From positions 62,001 to 126,000 of IMG/VR virus record IMGVR_UViG_3300025133_000022: a DNA stretch of 64,000 nucleotides. One strand, written 5' to 3'. A program made the translations under genes and the position numbers. Within the stretch, counting starts at the first letter, position 1. Every line of letters begins with the position of its first letter. The notes below the pieces were generated by a model. The model saw only the letters and a list, made by a program, of their open reading frames with translations, made no database searches and had not been told where the DNA came from. Below are positions 30,254 through 39,740 of this stretch, in pieces. The stretch comes from a virus.

Positions 30254-30564
30254 AGCCATTAGGTACGTTTCTCAACATCAAGGACGTAGTCGGACAAGAA
30301 ATTTGTAGCGGAGACATCATCATTCACTTTGCTGGAAGAGGCAGGTTTTCTATAGGAGAAACCCTACATGTTGTCTGCGGCATCACCAAGAGCAATATGC
30401 CGAAAAGTATTTATGTTGGTTCTATTCCAATCAGAATCAACGAACTGTCAAACCCACTAACCGTTTCTGTAAAATCAAGAAGAACATCTTATGTACGAAT
30501 AGACAAACCTATTAATGCTTCTAGAATTACAGAAGCACGCAAATACATTCAGGAGAACACATGA
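30250..30564 (+). CDS. Small beta-rich protein of unknown function
   Basis: 104 residues; ATG 30250 overlaps the previous stop. IKDVVGQEICSGDIIIHF followed by GRFSIGETLHVVCGI shows the same strand pattern as the previous gene, so the two may be distant paralogues. Confidence 0.65.
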   Translation: MKPLGTFLNIKDVVGQEICSGDIIIHFAGRGRFSIGETLHVVCGITKSNMPKSIYVGSIPIRINELSNPLTVSVKSRRTSYVRIDKPINASRITEARKYIQENT

Positions 30565-30824
30565 CGCCAAAAAAAGCATTAGCCACACTCGTAAGAGCAG
30601 CAATGAGTCAAAACCAATTGCTAGTAGGACCTGCTTTGCACCTGCAAAAAACTATAATCAAGGAGCTTGAAGCTCCCCAATTGCATAGCAGTCAGCTAAA
30701 AGCCATCAAGGCTGAGAACACGGACCTAACGCTACGTATCGCTGAACTAGAAGAGGAACTAGCTGAAGCACGCAAACCACGACGCAGAACAAGGAAGAAG
30801 AATGATGACACTGGAACCTCGTGA
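30561..30824 (+). CDS. Coiled-coil basic protein
   Basis: 87 residues, overlapping the previous gene by 4 bases. A heptad helix LKAIKAENTDLTLRIAELEEEL is followed by a tail of Arg and Lys. Same architecture as the 14798-15040 product. Confidence 0.68.
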   Translation: MTPKKALATLVRAAMSQNQLLVGPALHLQKTIIKELEAPQLHSSQLKAIKAENTDLTLRIAELEEELAEARKPRRRTRKKNDDTGTS

Positions 30825-31422
30825 CATGACACTTGCCACATCAAACTATCCTGACAAAGGAAAGCCAGTGTGGTACATGCATCCAGAGCGAACACCGTTG
30901 GGGTTAGAAGATTTTCAAACCCCACTAAAAAACATCTGCAGGTACAACGGCAGTATTCGCTGGCATCTAATTCGTCATCTTGCACTTGGGGTTCTGTTGT
31001 GCCGAGTTCGATTTGGCACAGGTCATTTCGCCCGCAACATTGCGGGCTATTACGCTGCTCACGACCTACACGAATGCATTGTAGGTGACGTAGTCTCCGG
31101 AATGAAAAAATACCTAACAGGCTTTCGAGAAATCGAGAACGCCTGGGAAGTGCATACACATGAGCAAATTGAAATGCCACTAGACTTATCTCTTAGCAAG
31201 AAGGCAGTCCGAGAACTTGACTTGCTTGCTCTTGTTGTAGAGATGAAACGTCTGGAACATCCAGCAGCATACATTGCTGAACGGAACACCAAACTGACAC
31301 CTACAGAAACAGAGCTTGAATGCTTTGATAGTGTAGCTAAGCTCAGTGATGAAGACTGCTGGAAAATTATCACAGATGCAATTGAAACAGCGAGAGAAGA
31401 ACTACCATGGCAACAAAAATAG
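30802..31422 (+). CDS. HD-domain phosphohydrolase (YfbR-like)
   Basis: 206 residues. RWHLIRHLALGVLL supplies the first His, and YYAAHDLHECIVGDVVSGMKKYL the HD pair, with later Glu residues, as in YfbR-type 5'-nucleotidases and related HD hydrolases. Probably acts on deoxynucleotides, which fits neighbouring nucleotide-metabolism genes. Ends in TAG, overlapping recA. Confidence 0.78.
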   Translation: MMTLEPRDMTLATSNYPDKGKPVWYMHPERTPLGLEDFQTPLKNICRYNGSIRWHLIRHLALGVLLCRVRFGTGHFARNIAGYYAAHDLHECIVGDVVSGMKKYLTGFREIENAWEVHTHEQIEMPLDLSLSKKAVRELDLLALVVEMKRLEHPAAYIAERNTKLTPTETELECFDSVAKLSDEDCWKIITDAIETAREELPWQQK

Positions 31423-32573
31423 AGATTGAGAACAAGACCGGACTAGCAGCACTAGATGCTATCATTAAGACAACCAGTAAGAAACGAGGAGTAGACCTTA
31501 GCGGCATCCGACTCGGAAGCATAAAACCGTTTAGCACTGGCAGCATGCAGCTTGATCTTGGACTTAAGATCGGAGGCATGCCAGAAGGACGAGTCATTGA
31601 AGTCTTCGGACAAGAGTCTACCCTGAAAACCAGCCTATGTCTCGCTGCACTCGCTCGGAAACAACAAGCTCGAATCGCAGCAGGAATTCATAAACGCGAC
31701 CTCATCCTAGACATCGAGCACTCACTGACCGACCCTTTTATTGAAGGTTTCGGTATCGATCTTGACCAGTGCATCATCTTGCAGCCAGGCTCTGCAGAGG
31801 AAGCATTACAGGTCAGTATCGACTACGTAAAATCAGGTGAAATCGACTGCGTACTCATCGACTCTGTTGATGCTATGCAGAATGAAAAACAACAGCGTCG
31901 TCAGATTGGCGAGAATGATGTTGGAGGCATTTCCAAAGACATGGCAAATGCCATGAGACAGATCAGCAAGCTAGCTGTTCAATATAGTACTACCTATCTG
32001 TTCATTAATCAAATCAAAATGAATCCAGGTGTAATGTTTGGCTCCCCAGAAACCACCCCAGGTGGCTCTGCACTACGTTTCTACGCGAGTCTACGAATCA
32101 AATGCATGAGTCGTAAAGCCTGTCCAGCTATTCCAAACGCTACCACTATGCGCATGCGGATTGTAAAAACAAAAATGGGAGGAGATTTCAATGAAATTAT
32201 TGAAGTTCCATTCGTTTTTGGAAAAGGTTTTGCTAAAGCTCTTGATATCGAAGCAGTAGCCAAAGAATTAAAGATATTACGTCACAGCGCAGGTCAAAGC
32301 AAGGTCCAGTGGGTACCAGATGCAGAGTTCGAACCACTCCTTCTCGACATTGAGAAAGGAAAAAGTGCAGGTCAGCAAGCCCTAATCAACACTCCGTGGC
32401 TGCTCGAACGTCTACGCCAAGCGTGCTTCTTGCATGCAAATGCAGACTGTGCACTTTCCCCAAAAGAAGTCCTAGCAATAGGACCCCCAATACTAACAGA
32501 AGCACAGCAGGAAATCATCACCAAGGCAGAAGCCTTGGTGGAGGAACTTGATGACACCTCAACAGAAGCTTGA
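31407..32573 (+). CDS. RecA-like recombinase
   Basis: 388 residues. FSTGSMQLDLGLKIGGMPEGRVIEVFGQESTLKTS is the RecA start with Walker A (GQESTLKTS; the usual Gly before Lys is Leu here). VLIDSVDAM is Walker B, and NQIKMNPGVMFGSPETTPGGSAL matches the L2 region. The C-terminus is longer than in UvsX. Likely carries out strand exchange in phage recombination and repair. Confidence 0.92.
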   Translation: MATKIEIENKTGLAALDAIIKTTSKKRGVDLSGIRLGSIKPFSTGSMQLDLGLKIGGMPEGRVIEVFGQESTLKTSLCLAALARKQQARIAAGIHKRDLILDIEHSLTDPFIEGFGIDLDQCIILQPGSAEEALQVSIDYVKSGEIDCVLIDSVDAMQNEKQQRRQIGENDVGGISKDMANAMRQISKLAVQYSTTYLFINQIKMNPGVMFGSPETTPGGSALRFYASLRIKCMSRKACPAIPNATTMRMRIVKTKMGGDFNEIIEVPFVFGKGFAKALDIEAVAKELKILRHSAGQSKVQWVPDAEFEPLLLDIEKGKSAGQQALINTPWLLERLRQACFLHANADCALSPKEVLAIGPPILTEAQQEIITKAEALVEELDDTSTEA

Positions 32574-32754
32574 GCACCTACAAGATATGCAATCTTTCCG
32601 AGCCTTGTTCATTCGGAACTTGGCTCGTGAACTTGCTTCATTTATACCAACCCAAACTGTCCAAGAAATAGTTGTGCAAGCATATGCTGAACTTCTGGAC
32701 AAACGACTACCGTCAGCTACCGAGGCATCTTATCCGAAGCCTGCAGAACAATAG
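32551..32754 (+). CDS. Small helical protein of unknown function
   Basis: 67 residues from ATG 32551 behind GGAGG, overlapping the recA stop. Helical. Ends in TAG. Confidence 0.62.
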   Translation: MTPQQKLEHLQDMQSFRALFIRNLARELASFIPTQTVQEIVVQAYAELLDKRLPSATEASYPKPAEQ

Positions 32755-32783
32755 GATCAACTACTCAAGGAGGTAGATCCACC

Positions 32784-35036
32784 ATGAGAGAACAACTACA
32801 AACCAGAACAGAAGAGTCCCACGGAGAGCTTAGTAGCGCCCATTTCGGAATTAGCATATCTGATCAAGCTCACGTTATTGGCATTCTAAGAAACCGACTA
32901 TACTCTGATAAAATCATGGCCGTACTTCGTGAGTACGGCACTAATGCGTGGGATGCACACGTCGAAGCAGGTCTTAAAAACAAGCCTATCAAAATCACCT
33001 TGCCAAGCAGGTTCTTGCCAACTCTACGTATTAGAGACTTTGGTCCCGGTATTCCAGAGAAAAACATCTTCGATGTGTATTGCCAGTATGGCAACAGTAC
33101 TAAACGTGAAACAAATACTGCAGTAGGTATGCTCGGTATTGGATGTAAGTCCGGCTTTGCATATTCTGATACATTTACTATTGTCAGTTACCATGCTGGC
33201 ATGAAGAAAACCTATGTCGCATTTATTGACCCAACAAACCTTGGCAAAATGACCAAGCTTGCCGAAACAGAATGTGGCAGCGAAACTGGTGTTGAGATTC
33301 AGATCCAAACCCAAGCCAATGATGTTGACGCATTTCGTAACAAAGCTAGAAGTCTATTCAAGTATTTCAACCCAAGACCAGAAATCAACTGCATACTACC
33401 CATTCGAGAATACACTAACACAGGTACTGGGTGGGCGCTTCGCAGCAAGAACAACAACGATACAGATTCTGGTCCAATTGCGATTATGGGTAACATTGGC
33501 TACCCGATCAAACCCCAGCGCTTAGACAAGCTGCCAGAAAATCTAAAGTCCTTGCTCAATGTTAACATTGACATGCTGTTCCCTATAGGTGCCGTAAGTA
33601 TTGCAGCCAGCAGAGAAGATTTAGAGTACACAGACAAAACTCTGAACGCAATCAGAACCACCCTAGAAATGTGTTTGCGTGAGCTAGAGGTAAATGTAAA
33701 AGAATCTCTAAGTAAAGCAAAAACATTACACGAAGCAAGAAGTACTTTTGTTAAAACAGCAGGTAAAAAATATTCCTGGACCAACAGAAATGGACGACAA
33801 CAAAACTTATCTTGGATTGTCGCTATGGCACACAAAATGTGGAGATCACCAACCACCGGAATCGCATACGACTTAAGCAATAGTGTTTTCTCGCCTCTCC
33901 GTAATAATAAAAACTTACAAGTTCGTGCACTAATGCCAGGAGCCTATCAAACGATAGGTCTTACTTCCAGAGGCACAACCTTTGATCATGGTCAGAATAT
34001 TATTATCGCCCTGTGTGATGTAAAAAGCCAATGGGTTGGTCGCACAGATAATCTTCGTGAAGAATTGCTGTCCAAAAAAGCTATCAATTATCATATTCTA
34101 ATTGTAAAACTGCTCGACGATGACATAAAAGTTAGCTCGGCAGCATACAATAAATGGCTTCAAGAATGTGAGCTTGAAGGCACACCTACTTTCAAGCTAA
34201 GCGACTACGAAGGCAAATCCATAAGAGGCCCTGCAGCTTCACCAAAGACAAGAAATAAAAAAACCGTAAAGAAAGTTTTCAAACTGAAAGCCGACACCTT
34301 TGTTTCTCATGTTAGCGCACCAAGTGACAACTATGAAACATACACCGCAGACTTGAAAAACGGTAGCGGGATATGGATGGAAATCTACACATTTCGTCCA
34401 GTGCTTAGCACTAATGCGATTCTAAAAGAACAGTTGAGCAACTTGCGTGCCATCGGTATCGATTTGTCTAAAACAGATATCATTGCTGTAAAAACAAAAG
34501 AGAAAGAAAAAGTTGGCAAAAAATGGACTCTGTTTGAAGACTGGTACGAGAGCAAGCTTAGTCAATTTGTTAAAAACAGCCCCGATATCGACAAGCTTCT
34601 GAAACTTCAAGCTGTCAAACAGTCTGTCAATGAAAGAGCAAGGTACAATTACAGAAATCGCGCAAACAGTCTTGTCAATATTGGCGGATTGCCAAAGACC
34701 CATACGCTAGTTAAGTTTTTCAATGAAGTCTGGGAAACCCTAGACGCAAGTGGACAAGCTGACATAAATGAACAAAAGAGACAGAAAATTATCTACAATG
34801 CGATTAGTGCATTGCCAGATGACAAACGACCAAAATCAAGCTATAATTTGTATGAAAAACGAACTGCAATTGTAGAACTTTACCCGATGCTTCAACATTC
34901 ACAAGTGTTTCAAATCGGGTATTGGGGAGACGGATATTACAAGTCCAACCCAGCCACAGCTGGCGCCATGCCAAAAGACGAAGCAACAAAAGTTGCAGAA
35001 TATATACAACTTGTAGACAAAAGTAAGGAAAAATAA
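32784..35036 (+). CDS. rIIA: rIIA-like protein (GHKL ATPase)
   Basis: 750 residues with an AAGGAGGTA site. The N-terminal 200 residues are a GHKL ATP-binding fold: MAVLREYGTNAWDAHVEAG (Glu and Asn), IRDFGPGIPE, and GMLGIGCKSGFAYSDTF. This matches rIIA-like proteins of T4-type and other large phages, which protect against exclusion systems by an unclear, membrane-linked mechanism. It overlaps the rIIB-like gene by one base, the standard pairing. Confidence 0.88.
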   Translation: MREQLQTRTEESHGELSSAHFGISISDQAHVIGILRNRLYSDKIMAVLREYGTNAWDAHVEAGLKNKPIKITLPSRFLPTLRIRDFGPGIPEKNIFDVYCQYGNSTKRETNTAVGMLGIGCKSGFAYSDTFTIVSYHAGMKKTYVAFIDPTNLGKMTKLAETECGSETGVEIQIQTQANDVDAFRNKARSLFKYFNPRPEINCILPIREYTNTGTGWALRSKNNNDTDSGPIAIMGNIGYPIKPQRLDKLPENLKSLLNVNIDMLFPIGAVSIAASREDLEYTDKTLNAIRTTLEMCLRELEVNVKESLSKAKTLHEARSTFVKTAGKKYSWTNRNGRQQNLSWIVAMAHKMWRSPTTGIAYDLSNSVFSPLRNNKNLQVRALMPGAYQTIGLTSRGTTFDHGQNIIIALCDVKSQWVGRTDNLREELLSKKAINYHILIVKLLDDDIKVSSAAYNKWLQECELEGTPTFKLSDYEGKSIRGPAASPKTRNKKTVKKVFKLKADTFVSHVSAPSDNYETYTADLKNGSGIWMEIYTFRPVLSTNAILKEQLSNLRAIGIDLSKTDIIAVKTKEKEKVGKKWTLFEDWYESKLSQFVKNSPDIDKLLKLQAVKQSVNERARYNYRNRANSLVNIGGLPKTHTLVKFFNEVWETLDASGQADINEQKRQKIIYNAISALPDDKRPKSSYNLYEKRTAIVELYPMLQHSQVFQIGYWGDGYYKSNPATAGAMPKDEATKVAEYIQLVDKSKEK

Positions 35037-36022
35037 TGATCCCAAGAATTATCACTAACACAACAGTCACCATCCACCTAGAAGGTGACATTATCTCAGC
35101 CAATGCTCAGCATCCAGCATTTGATCAAATCAGAGAAGCAGCCTTGGCACAGGATTGGAATCAAGTTCGCACACTAACAAACGTAAGTGAAGCTATTAAA
35201 GTCTGGTCTGACAATGAATTTGAAATCAATGACGACCAGGTTCTATACAATGGAACTCCGGTTCCATCAGAACTTGAAAAACGCATTTTGGCTTTCGTAG
35301 AAAGCAAAGTTGACTTTAGCCACCTGTTGACTTTTTACCGCAAGCTAATCAAGAACCCAAGCCGCAGGTCTGTCCAGCAACTCTACAAGTTTCTTGAGCA
35401 TGAGTCTATTCCAATCGGAGAAGACGGGTGCTTCTACGCATACAAAGCTGTCCGACAAGACTGGATGAGCTACGGAGCTGACAGACGCACTGGCGAAAGA
35501 CAACTCAACAAGATCGGCATGACACCCACCATGCCTAGAAATGAAGTCGACGACGACCCTACTCGTGGTTGCTCTTATGGCTTTCACGTTGGATCCCTTG
35601 CCTATGCTAGTGGCTTCGGCGGCGGCGGCAGCAAGTTGCTTATCTGTCGTATCTCACCTGAAAACGTAGTTAGTGTCCCGCATGACTGCGCGCACCAAAA
35701 ACTGCGTTGCAGTAGCTACACAGTTGTACAAGAATACGTTGGCCCTCTTCCAGATACTTTCTGGAGTCCAAACCAACCTGACTATGACGATGGTGTGTTC
35801 GAGAACTCTCCTACAGACACTCGCATTGCCAGTATCCAAGCAGAGATGGAAGAGTCCGAAGACCAGCTAGAGCGCCTGCAGACAGCGCTAGAAGCTGCAG
35901 AAGACGCTGAGGTAGGGCAGACAGTACTAAACGGTCTGCTGAACGCCATGACGGATGTTGAAGGCATCCTTCAGCGTCTAGAAACAGATCTAGCTAGCTT
36001 AAATGAGCCCTACGAGGGTTGA
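35036..36022 (+). CDS. rIIB: rIIB-like protein
   Basis: 328 residues starting in the last base of rIIA. The region SVQQLYKFLEHESIPIGEDGCFYAYKAV, then NEVDDDPTRGCSYGFHVGSLAYA and VVSVPHDCAHQKLRC matches the rIIB family. The C-terminus is an acidic coiled coil. Expected to work with rIIA against phage exclusion. Confidence 0.88.
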   Translation: MIPRIITNTTVTIHLEGDIISANAQHPAFDQIREAALAQDWNQVRTLTNVSEAIKVWSDNEFEINDDQVLYNGTPVPSELEKRILAFVESKVDFSHLLTFYRKLIKNPSRRSVQQLYKFLEHESIPIGEDGCFYAYKAVRQDWMSYGADRRTGERQLNKIGMTPTMPRNEVDDDPTRGCSYGFHVGSLAYASGFGGGGSKLLICRISPENVVSVPHDCAHQKLRCSSYTVVQEYVGPLPDTFWSPNQPDYDDGVFENSPTDTRIASIQAEMEESEDQLERLQTALEAAEDAEVGQTVLNGLLNAMTDVEGILQRLETDLASLNEPYEG

Positions 36023-36041
36023 TTCACAACCCTAAAAACAA

Positions 36042-36072
36042 GGGTCGGGTCCTACGGGACCCGGCCTTTTCT
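36042..36072 (+). terminator. Intrinsic terminator after rIIB
   Basis: CGGGTCC-TAC-GGGACCCG stem followed by GCCTTTTC. Confidence 0.85.
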
Positions 36073-36128
36073 AATTAAGAAATCAAATGGAGCAACACTC
36101 TGAACCCATTCAGCCATCAGGAATCTAA

Positions 36129-36452
36129 ATGACACATAGCATGTATATTAAGACTAAAAACTATTCCAAATGCAAAATCGTTTACGAAATCCACAGTCAC
36201 TACATCAAATTCGACATCCAAGAAACAACCAACGACACTTGGAAGACAGTCATCAAAGGCAGTATCAAGTGGGATGGCTGCAGCAACTTTAAATACAAAG
36301 ACACCACTCATTACTGCGGCTTCGCAGAAGCTCAACACTGGCTGGACATTCTACACTGCTGTTACTACATCTGTGAACAGGAGATGCCTGGCTGGGATAG
36401 TCTGGGCGAAGAATCCAGCTGGCCAGAAGGATACAAACGACATGACGCTTGA
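36129..36452 (+). CDS. Protein of unknown function
   Basis: 107 residues, mixed beta with aromatic and Cys/His-rich C-terminal part (HYCGFAEAQHWLDILHCCYYICEQ). No recognised domain. Confidence 0.68.
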   Translation: MTHSMYIKTKNYSKCKIVYEIHSHYIKFDIQETTNDTWKTVIKGSIKWDGCSNFKYKDTTHYCGFAEAQHWLDILHCCYYICEQEMPGWDSLGEESSWPEGYKRHDA

Positions 36453-36732
36453 TGAATTGCAAATTGTAGCAGATACAGCATGGATTACGCTGGGACCCGA
36501 TGGCTTTGGAGTCGTAGTTGCTAACGAGCCTTTGCTTGATGGGTTTAGAGTTGAGGTGACTGGTTTCGAAGGAAGTACTATGTACCACTTCTCAGAAACA
36601 GTGTCACGATACAAAATAGAACAACGACGAGGGAACACTCGTTACAATTACATTCGAGAAACAGTAGCTCGCATTCGCAAAGCTATTACTGATCTACGAA
36701 CATCCCAGATCTTACAAAATCTGGGAGAATAA
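36442..36732 (+). CDS. Protein of unknown function
   Basis: 96 residues from ATG 36442, overlapping the previous gene by 11 bases. N-terminal alpha/beta and a C-terminal Arg-rich helix. Followed by AATCGCCGGCGG before the next gene. Confidence 0.65.
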   Translation: MTLDELQIVADTAWITLGPDGFGVVVANEPLLDGFRVEVTGFEGSTMYHFSETVSRYKIEQRRGNTRYNYIRETVARIRKAITDLRTSQILQNLGE

Positions 36733-36763
36733 TCGCCGGCGGGCAGTAAACGCAAGGAGAAGC

Positions 36764-37051
36764 ATGACTGAAGAGCAAATTGATATCATCATTCGTACGC
36801 TAACTTCCTCTCTTCCTGACATGAATTACACTGTCGCATTTGACCTTGGCGACCAAATGCTAGCTGTAGCTGTTTGTGCTAGACACAAAGACACTATCTA
36901 CATGGTCACAGACCAATCGTCACGCATGAGAATCAGAGCAGAACACAGCAACAGAATTCAAGCATATGTAAACCACCTTACACAGGTAGTAACAGAACTT
37001 TACAAAGAGCTGGCAGAACAAATTATACTAGAGGGCAGCCACAATGAGTAA
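36764..37051 (+). CDS. Protein of unknown function
   Basis: 95 residues, ATG 36764 behind AAGGAGAAG. Alternating strands then a helix; no motif recognised. Overlaps the next gene by 8 bases. Confidence 0.68.
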   Translation: MTEEQIDIIIRTLTSSLPDMNYTVAFDLGDQMLAVAVCARHKDTIYMVTDQSSRMRIRAEHSNRIQAYVNHLTQVVTELYKELAEQIILEGSHNE

Positions 37052-37274
37052 CTGGAACAACGACTCAACCAAAGACGAACTGCAAGCCGAACTTGTCCGA
37101 CTAGAAAGACTGCACGAACGAAACAGATCCAAGTACCTAGAACTGCAAGCCAAAGTTAAGAAATTACAAGCAGAAAACAAAGAACTCAAAACCAAACTAG
37201 GCAAAGAGCAAGACGCCAATCTCGATAAAAGCACCCTGCATTTTTCGGATCTGTTTGGAGGTTTTAAATTTTGA
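37044..37274 (+). CDS. Coiled-coil protein preceding dnaE
   Basis: 76 residues, almost wholly charged coiled coil. Its TGA overlaps the TTG start of the polymerase N-terminal gene, so translation is probably coupled. Confidence 0.68.
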   Translation: MSNWNNDSTKDELQAELVRLERLHERNRSKYLELQAKVKKLQAENKELKTKLGKEQDANLDKSTLHFSDLFGGFKF

Positions 37275-38599
37275 GCAACTTCGTACACTTGCACATGCAC
37301 ACCGAATACAGCACACTCGATGGCATCAACAGGATTGAAACTCTGCCCGACCACATCATAAGCTTGGGTCAGAAAGCCGTGGCTATCACAGACCACGGCA
37401 ACATCAGCGGCAGCTACAAATTTGCCAAGAGCTGTAGAGCCAAGGGCATCAAGCCTATCATTGGCCTAGAAGCCTATTACACTCCACATGACGCAGCAGT
37501 GCGCGAACTAGACGATCTGGGAAAGAGGTACTATCACATGGTGCTCCTGGCCAAGAACGGAGTAGGCTTGAAGAACCTCCGATGGCTAAGCACCAAGGCG
37601 TTTACTCAGGGCTTCTACGCGAAGCCACGATTGGACGATCGCATCATTGCTGATCACTCAGAAGGCATCATTGCTACAAGCGCATGCCTGGGAAGTAGGA
37701 TCAGTCAGCTGATTCTAAACGACCGTAAGGTCGAAGCAGAAAAAATGCTACTGCACCACAATGCGATATTTAAAGACAGCTTCTTCATCGAAGTACAGTT
37801 ACACCCCATGGGTGAGCAACAGCTAGTCAACCAAGTGTTGTTAGACATTGCGAAGAGGCACAGTCTGCCGCTCATCCTTACAAACGACTGCCACTACACT
37901 CACGAGCAAGACAAACTGCTGCACGAAAAGGCACTATGCATGAGTACTAATGCCAAAATGAGTGATCCACCATGGGACCCTGAACGCAAAGCCAAGGGTC
38001 TTACTGGAAAGACCCGATTTAGTTTCGGGCCCATCGATGTACATGTAGCACACCATGACTGGATGTGGAAACATGCACAAGCTCAAGGAATTCCCTATGA
38101 AGCAATTAGTAACACTGCTGCAGTGGCAGACAGTATCCGTGATGATCAATACTTCATGGATATTCGTAACAGATATCCCCGCTATCAGCATGTTGACACT
38201 GGGGAAACTAGCTGGAACGCTTTAGAGTACTTAGCAAAAGAACTTCTTTGGAAAAAAATGAACGGTCAAGTACCAGAAGTCTATCGAAATCGCATGGATC
38301 ATGAACTTGGAATCATTAAAAAAATGGGGTTCTCTGACTATTTGCTTATTGTTCATCAATTTTTAGAAGGGGCTCGGAAAGAAGATGTCTTTATTGGTCC
38401 AGGTCGAGGTAGTGCTGCCGGAAGTCTAGTCAGCTACGCACTGGGTATCACCCAAGTGGATCCAATCAAATACGGACTTGTATTTGAACGTTGGCTTAAC
38501 TACGGTCGTGCTGCTCAGCCAATTTTATTTGACCAACACATGGTGCAGCAAATCAAGAGCATGACACCTGTAAAAGCGCCATGCTCTCATAGTCATTAA
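37271..38599 (+). CDS. dnaE: DNA polymerase III alpha, N-terminal gene (PHP domain and start of the polymerase core)
   Basis: 442 residues from TTG 37271 behind TTTGGAGG. The PHP domain begins FVHLHMHTEYSTLDG with metal-binding His residues and ITDHGNISG, LTNDCHYT further on. The last part, IGPGRGSAAGSLVSYALGITQVDPIKYGLVFERWLNYGR, is the start of the DnaE polymerase core. It then ends in a His-rich tail (KAPCSHSH) before the catalytic Asp motif, which is in the separate C-terminal gene 1.7 kb downstream. The two products must assemble for activity. Confidence 0.9.
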   Translation: MSNFVHLHMHTEYSTLDGINRIETLPDHIISLGQKAVAITDHGNISGSYKFAKSCRAKGIKPIIGLEAYYTPHDAAVRELDDLGKRYYHMVLLAKNGVGLKNLRWLSTKAFTQGFYAKPRLDDRIIADHSEGIIATSACLGSRISQLILNDRKVEAEKMLLHHNAIFKDSFFIEVQLHPMGEQQLVNQVLLDIAKRHSLPLILTNDCHYTHEQDKLLHEKALCMSTNAKMSDPPWDPERKAKGLTGKTRFSFGPIDVHVAHHDWMWKHAQAQGIPYEAISNTAAVADSIRDDQYFMDIRNRYPRYQHVDTGETSWNALEYLAKELLWKKMNGQVPEVYRNRMDHELGIIKKMGFSDYLLIVHQFLEGARKEDVFIGPGRGSAAGSLVSYALGITQVDPIKYGLVFERWLNYGRAAQPILFDQHMVQQIKSMTPVKAPCSHSH

Positions 38600-39318
38600 G
38601 TAGGTATGGCAACCCAGCCATCTCGTACAGTGAAAGTGACACTCTTTACATAGCCTGAATTGTCATGAAACATAACTCTTGCATCATTGGGAGCAGTTAT
38701 GCTTCCGATGCTTAAGCTCATTGTCTCCTGGCTTAATATATTCTCATCGGAATCAAGAAGGCATGCCATCACGGAAACTTCTGCTGCAGAATCTACATAC
38801 CAGTAGACTAGCAATGCAGAAGGCTCCGTGCTTTGTTCGTCATCCCCACCGGAGCCAACATTACCGACACCACTGGTAATCGAGGCTTCCCAGTCACCTC
38901 CACTGTGTTTGAAAGCCCAAGCGTTAACCCAGGTCGTGCTAAACTTTAAACCTATCCCAATGGCGGCATTAGACCATGTCCCAGTAATATCACTTAAATT
39001 CAATCTAGTGATGTACATAAACTGATCAGCATCCCAAGTGCCGTCAACACCTGGGTCAAGCTGCACGGCTAAACTTTGACTTGAAAGAACTGAGTGTGCT
39101 GTAGCGTTTGTGGTCAGGGTATTCGAAGTACCGAGACTGCTACTATCAAGTGCCCCTTGGGTATCGGTGATAGTGTTGCCAACAAGATCTCTGTTTGAAA
39201 GAGTGGCCGCTGGGCTTCCACCCCCGCCAGAAGCAGTAGTATCATTAAGAGCCTCTCCTGAGAGAGGCCCTCCACCAGTTACTGTAACTTGTACCTTACT
39301 ATTGGTTGGACCCGACAT
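38596..39318 (-). CDS. Virion-like beta-rich protein, inverted island
   Basis: 240 residues on the minus strand, third in the reverse operon. Gly/Ser/Thr-rich N-terminus, then strand-rich sequence (WDADQFMYITRLNLSDITGTW, TWVNAWAFKHSGGDW) resembling lectin- or fibre-like folds of virion proteins. Its last bases overlap the end of the polymerase N-terminal gene on the other strand. Confidence 0.7.
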   Translation of the reverse strand: MSGPTNSKVQVTVTGGGPLSGEALNDTTASGGGGSPAATLSNRDLVGNTITDTQGALDSSSLGTSNTLTTNATAHSVLSSQSLAVQLDPGVDGTWDADQFMYITRLNLSDITGTWSNAAIGIGLKFSTTWVNAWAFKHSGGDWEASITSGVGNVGSGGDDEQSTEPSALLVYWYVDSAAEVSVMACLLDSDENILSQETMSLSIGSITAPNDARVMFHDNSGYVKSVTFTVRDGWVAIPT

Positions 39319-39321
39319 GCA

Positions 39322-39729
39322 TCACCAACAAACGATAGTGATCGTACTGCCAGAACTCAGACTTAAGGCATCAATTTGCAAACTAGCAACATTTAAACCT
39401 TCTGCAGTCTCAAGAACAGTACTCCCAGTGCTTTGATAACTAGGAAAGCCACCAGCCCAAATCTCAATAATAGGGTTGTTGTAGATCCCATACATTTGAT
39501 CAGTCTTGCTAAAAGCTTCATCAGCTCGACGCTTCTTATGAATGCGTTGGAGATTGTTCAGCGTGTAGTCAATTGTGTCGGCAGCATCTGTCATGATGAA
39601 TTGTAGACGCCTTGCTGGGCGTCCAAGAACATTGGTGAAATCAATTTGATCACCAGCAGCAACTGCAGTAATCTCAGCACTTCGCTGAGAGCTTGGAATA
39701 GATTTGGAAACAGGCGTATAAGTTGCCAT
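39322..39729 (-). CDS. Virion-like protein, inverted island
   Basis: 135 residues on the minus strand. Beta-rich with ITAVAAGDQIDFTNVLGRPARRLQF and a C-terminal strand GSTITIVCW. It looks like a small structural protein such as a head or tail decoration protein; not identified. The next start follows within a few bases. Confidence 0.68.
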   Translation of the reverse strand: MATYTPVSKSIPSSQRSAEITAVAAGDQIDFTNVLGRPARRLQFIMTDAADTIDYTLNNLQRIHKKRRADEAFSKTDQMYGIYNNPIIEIWAGGFPSYQSTGSTVLETAEGLNVASLQIDALSLSSGSTITIVCW

Positions 39730-39740
39730 CGTAAAACTCC

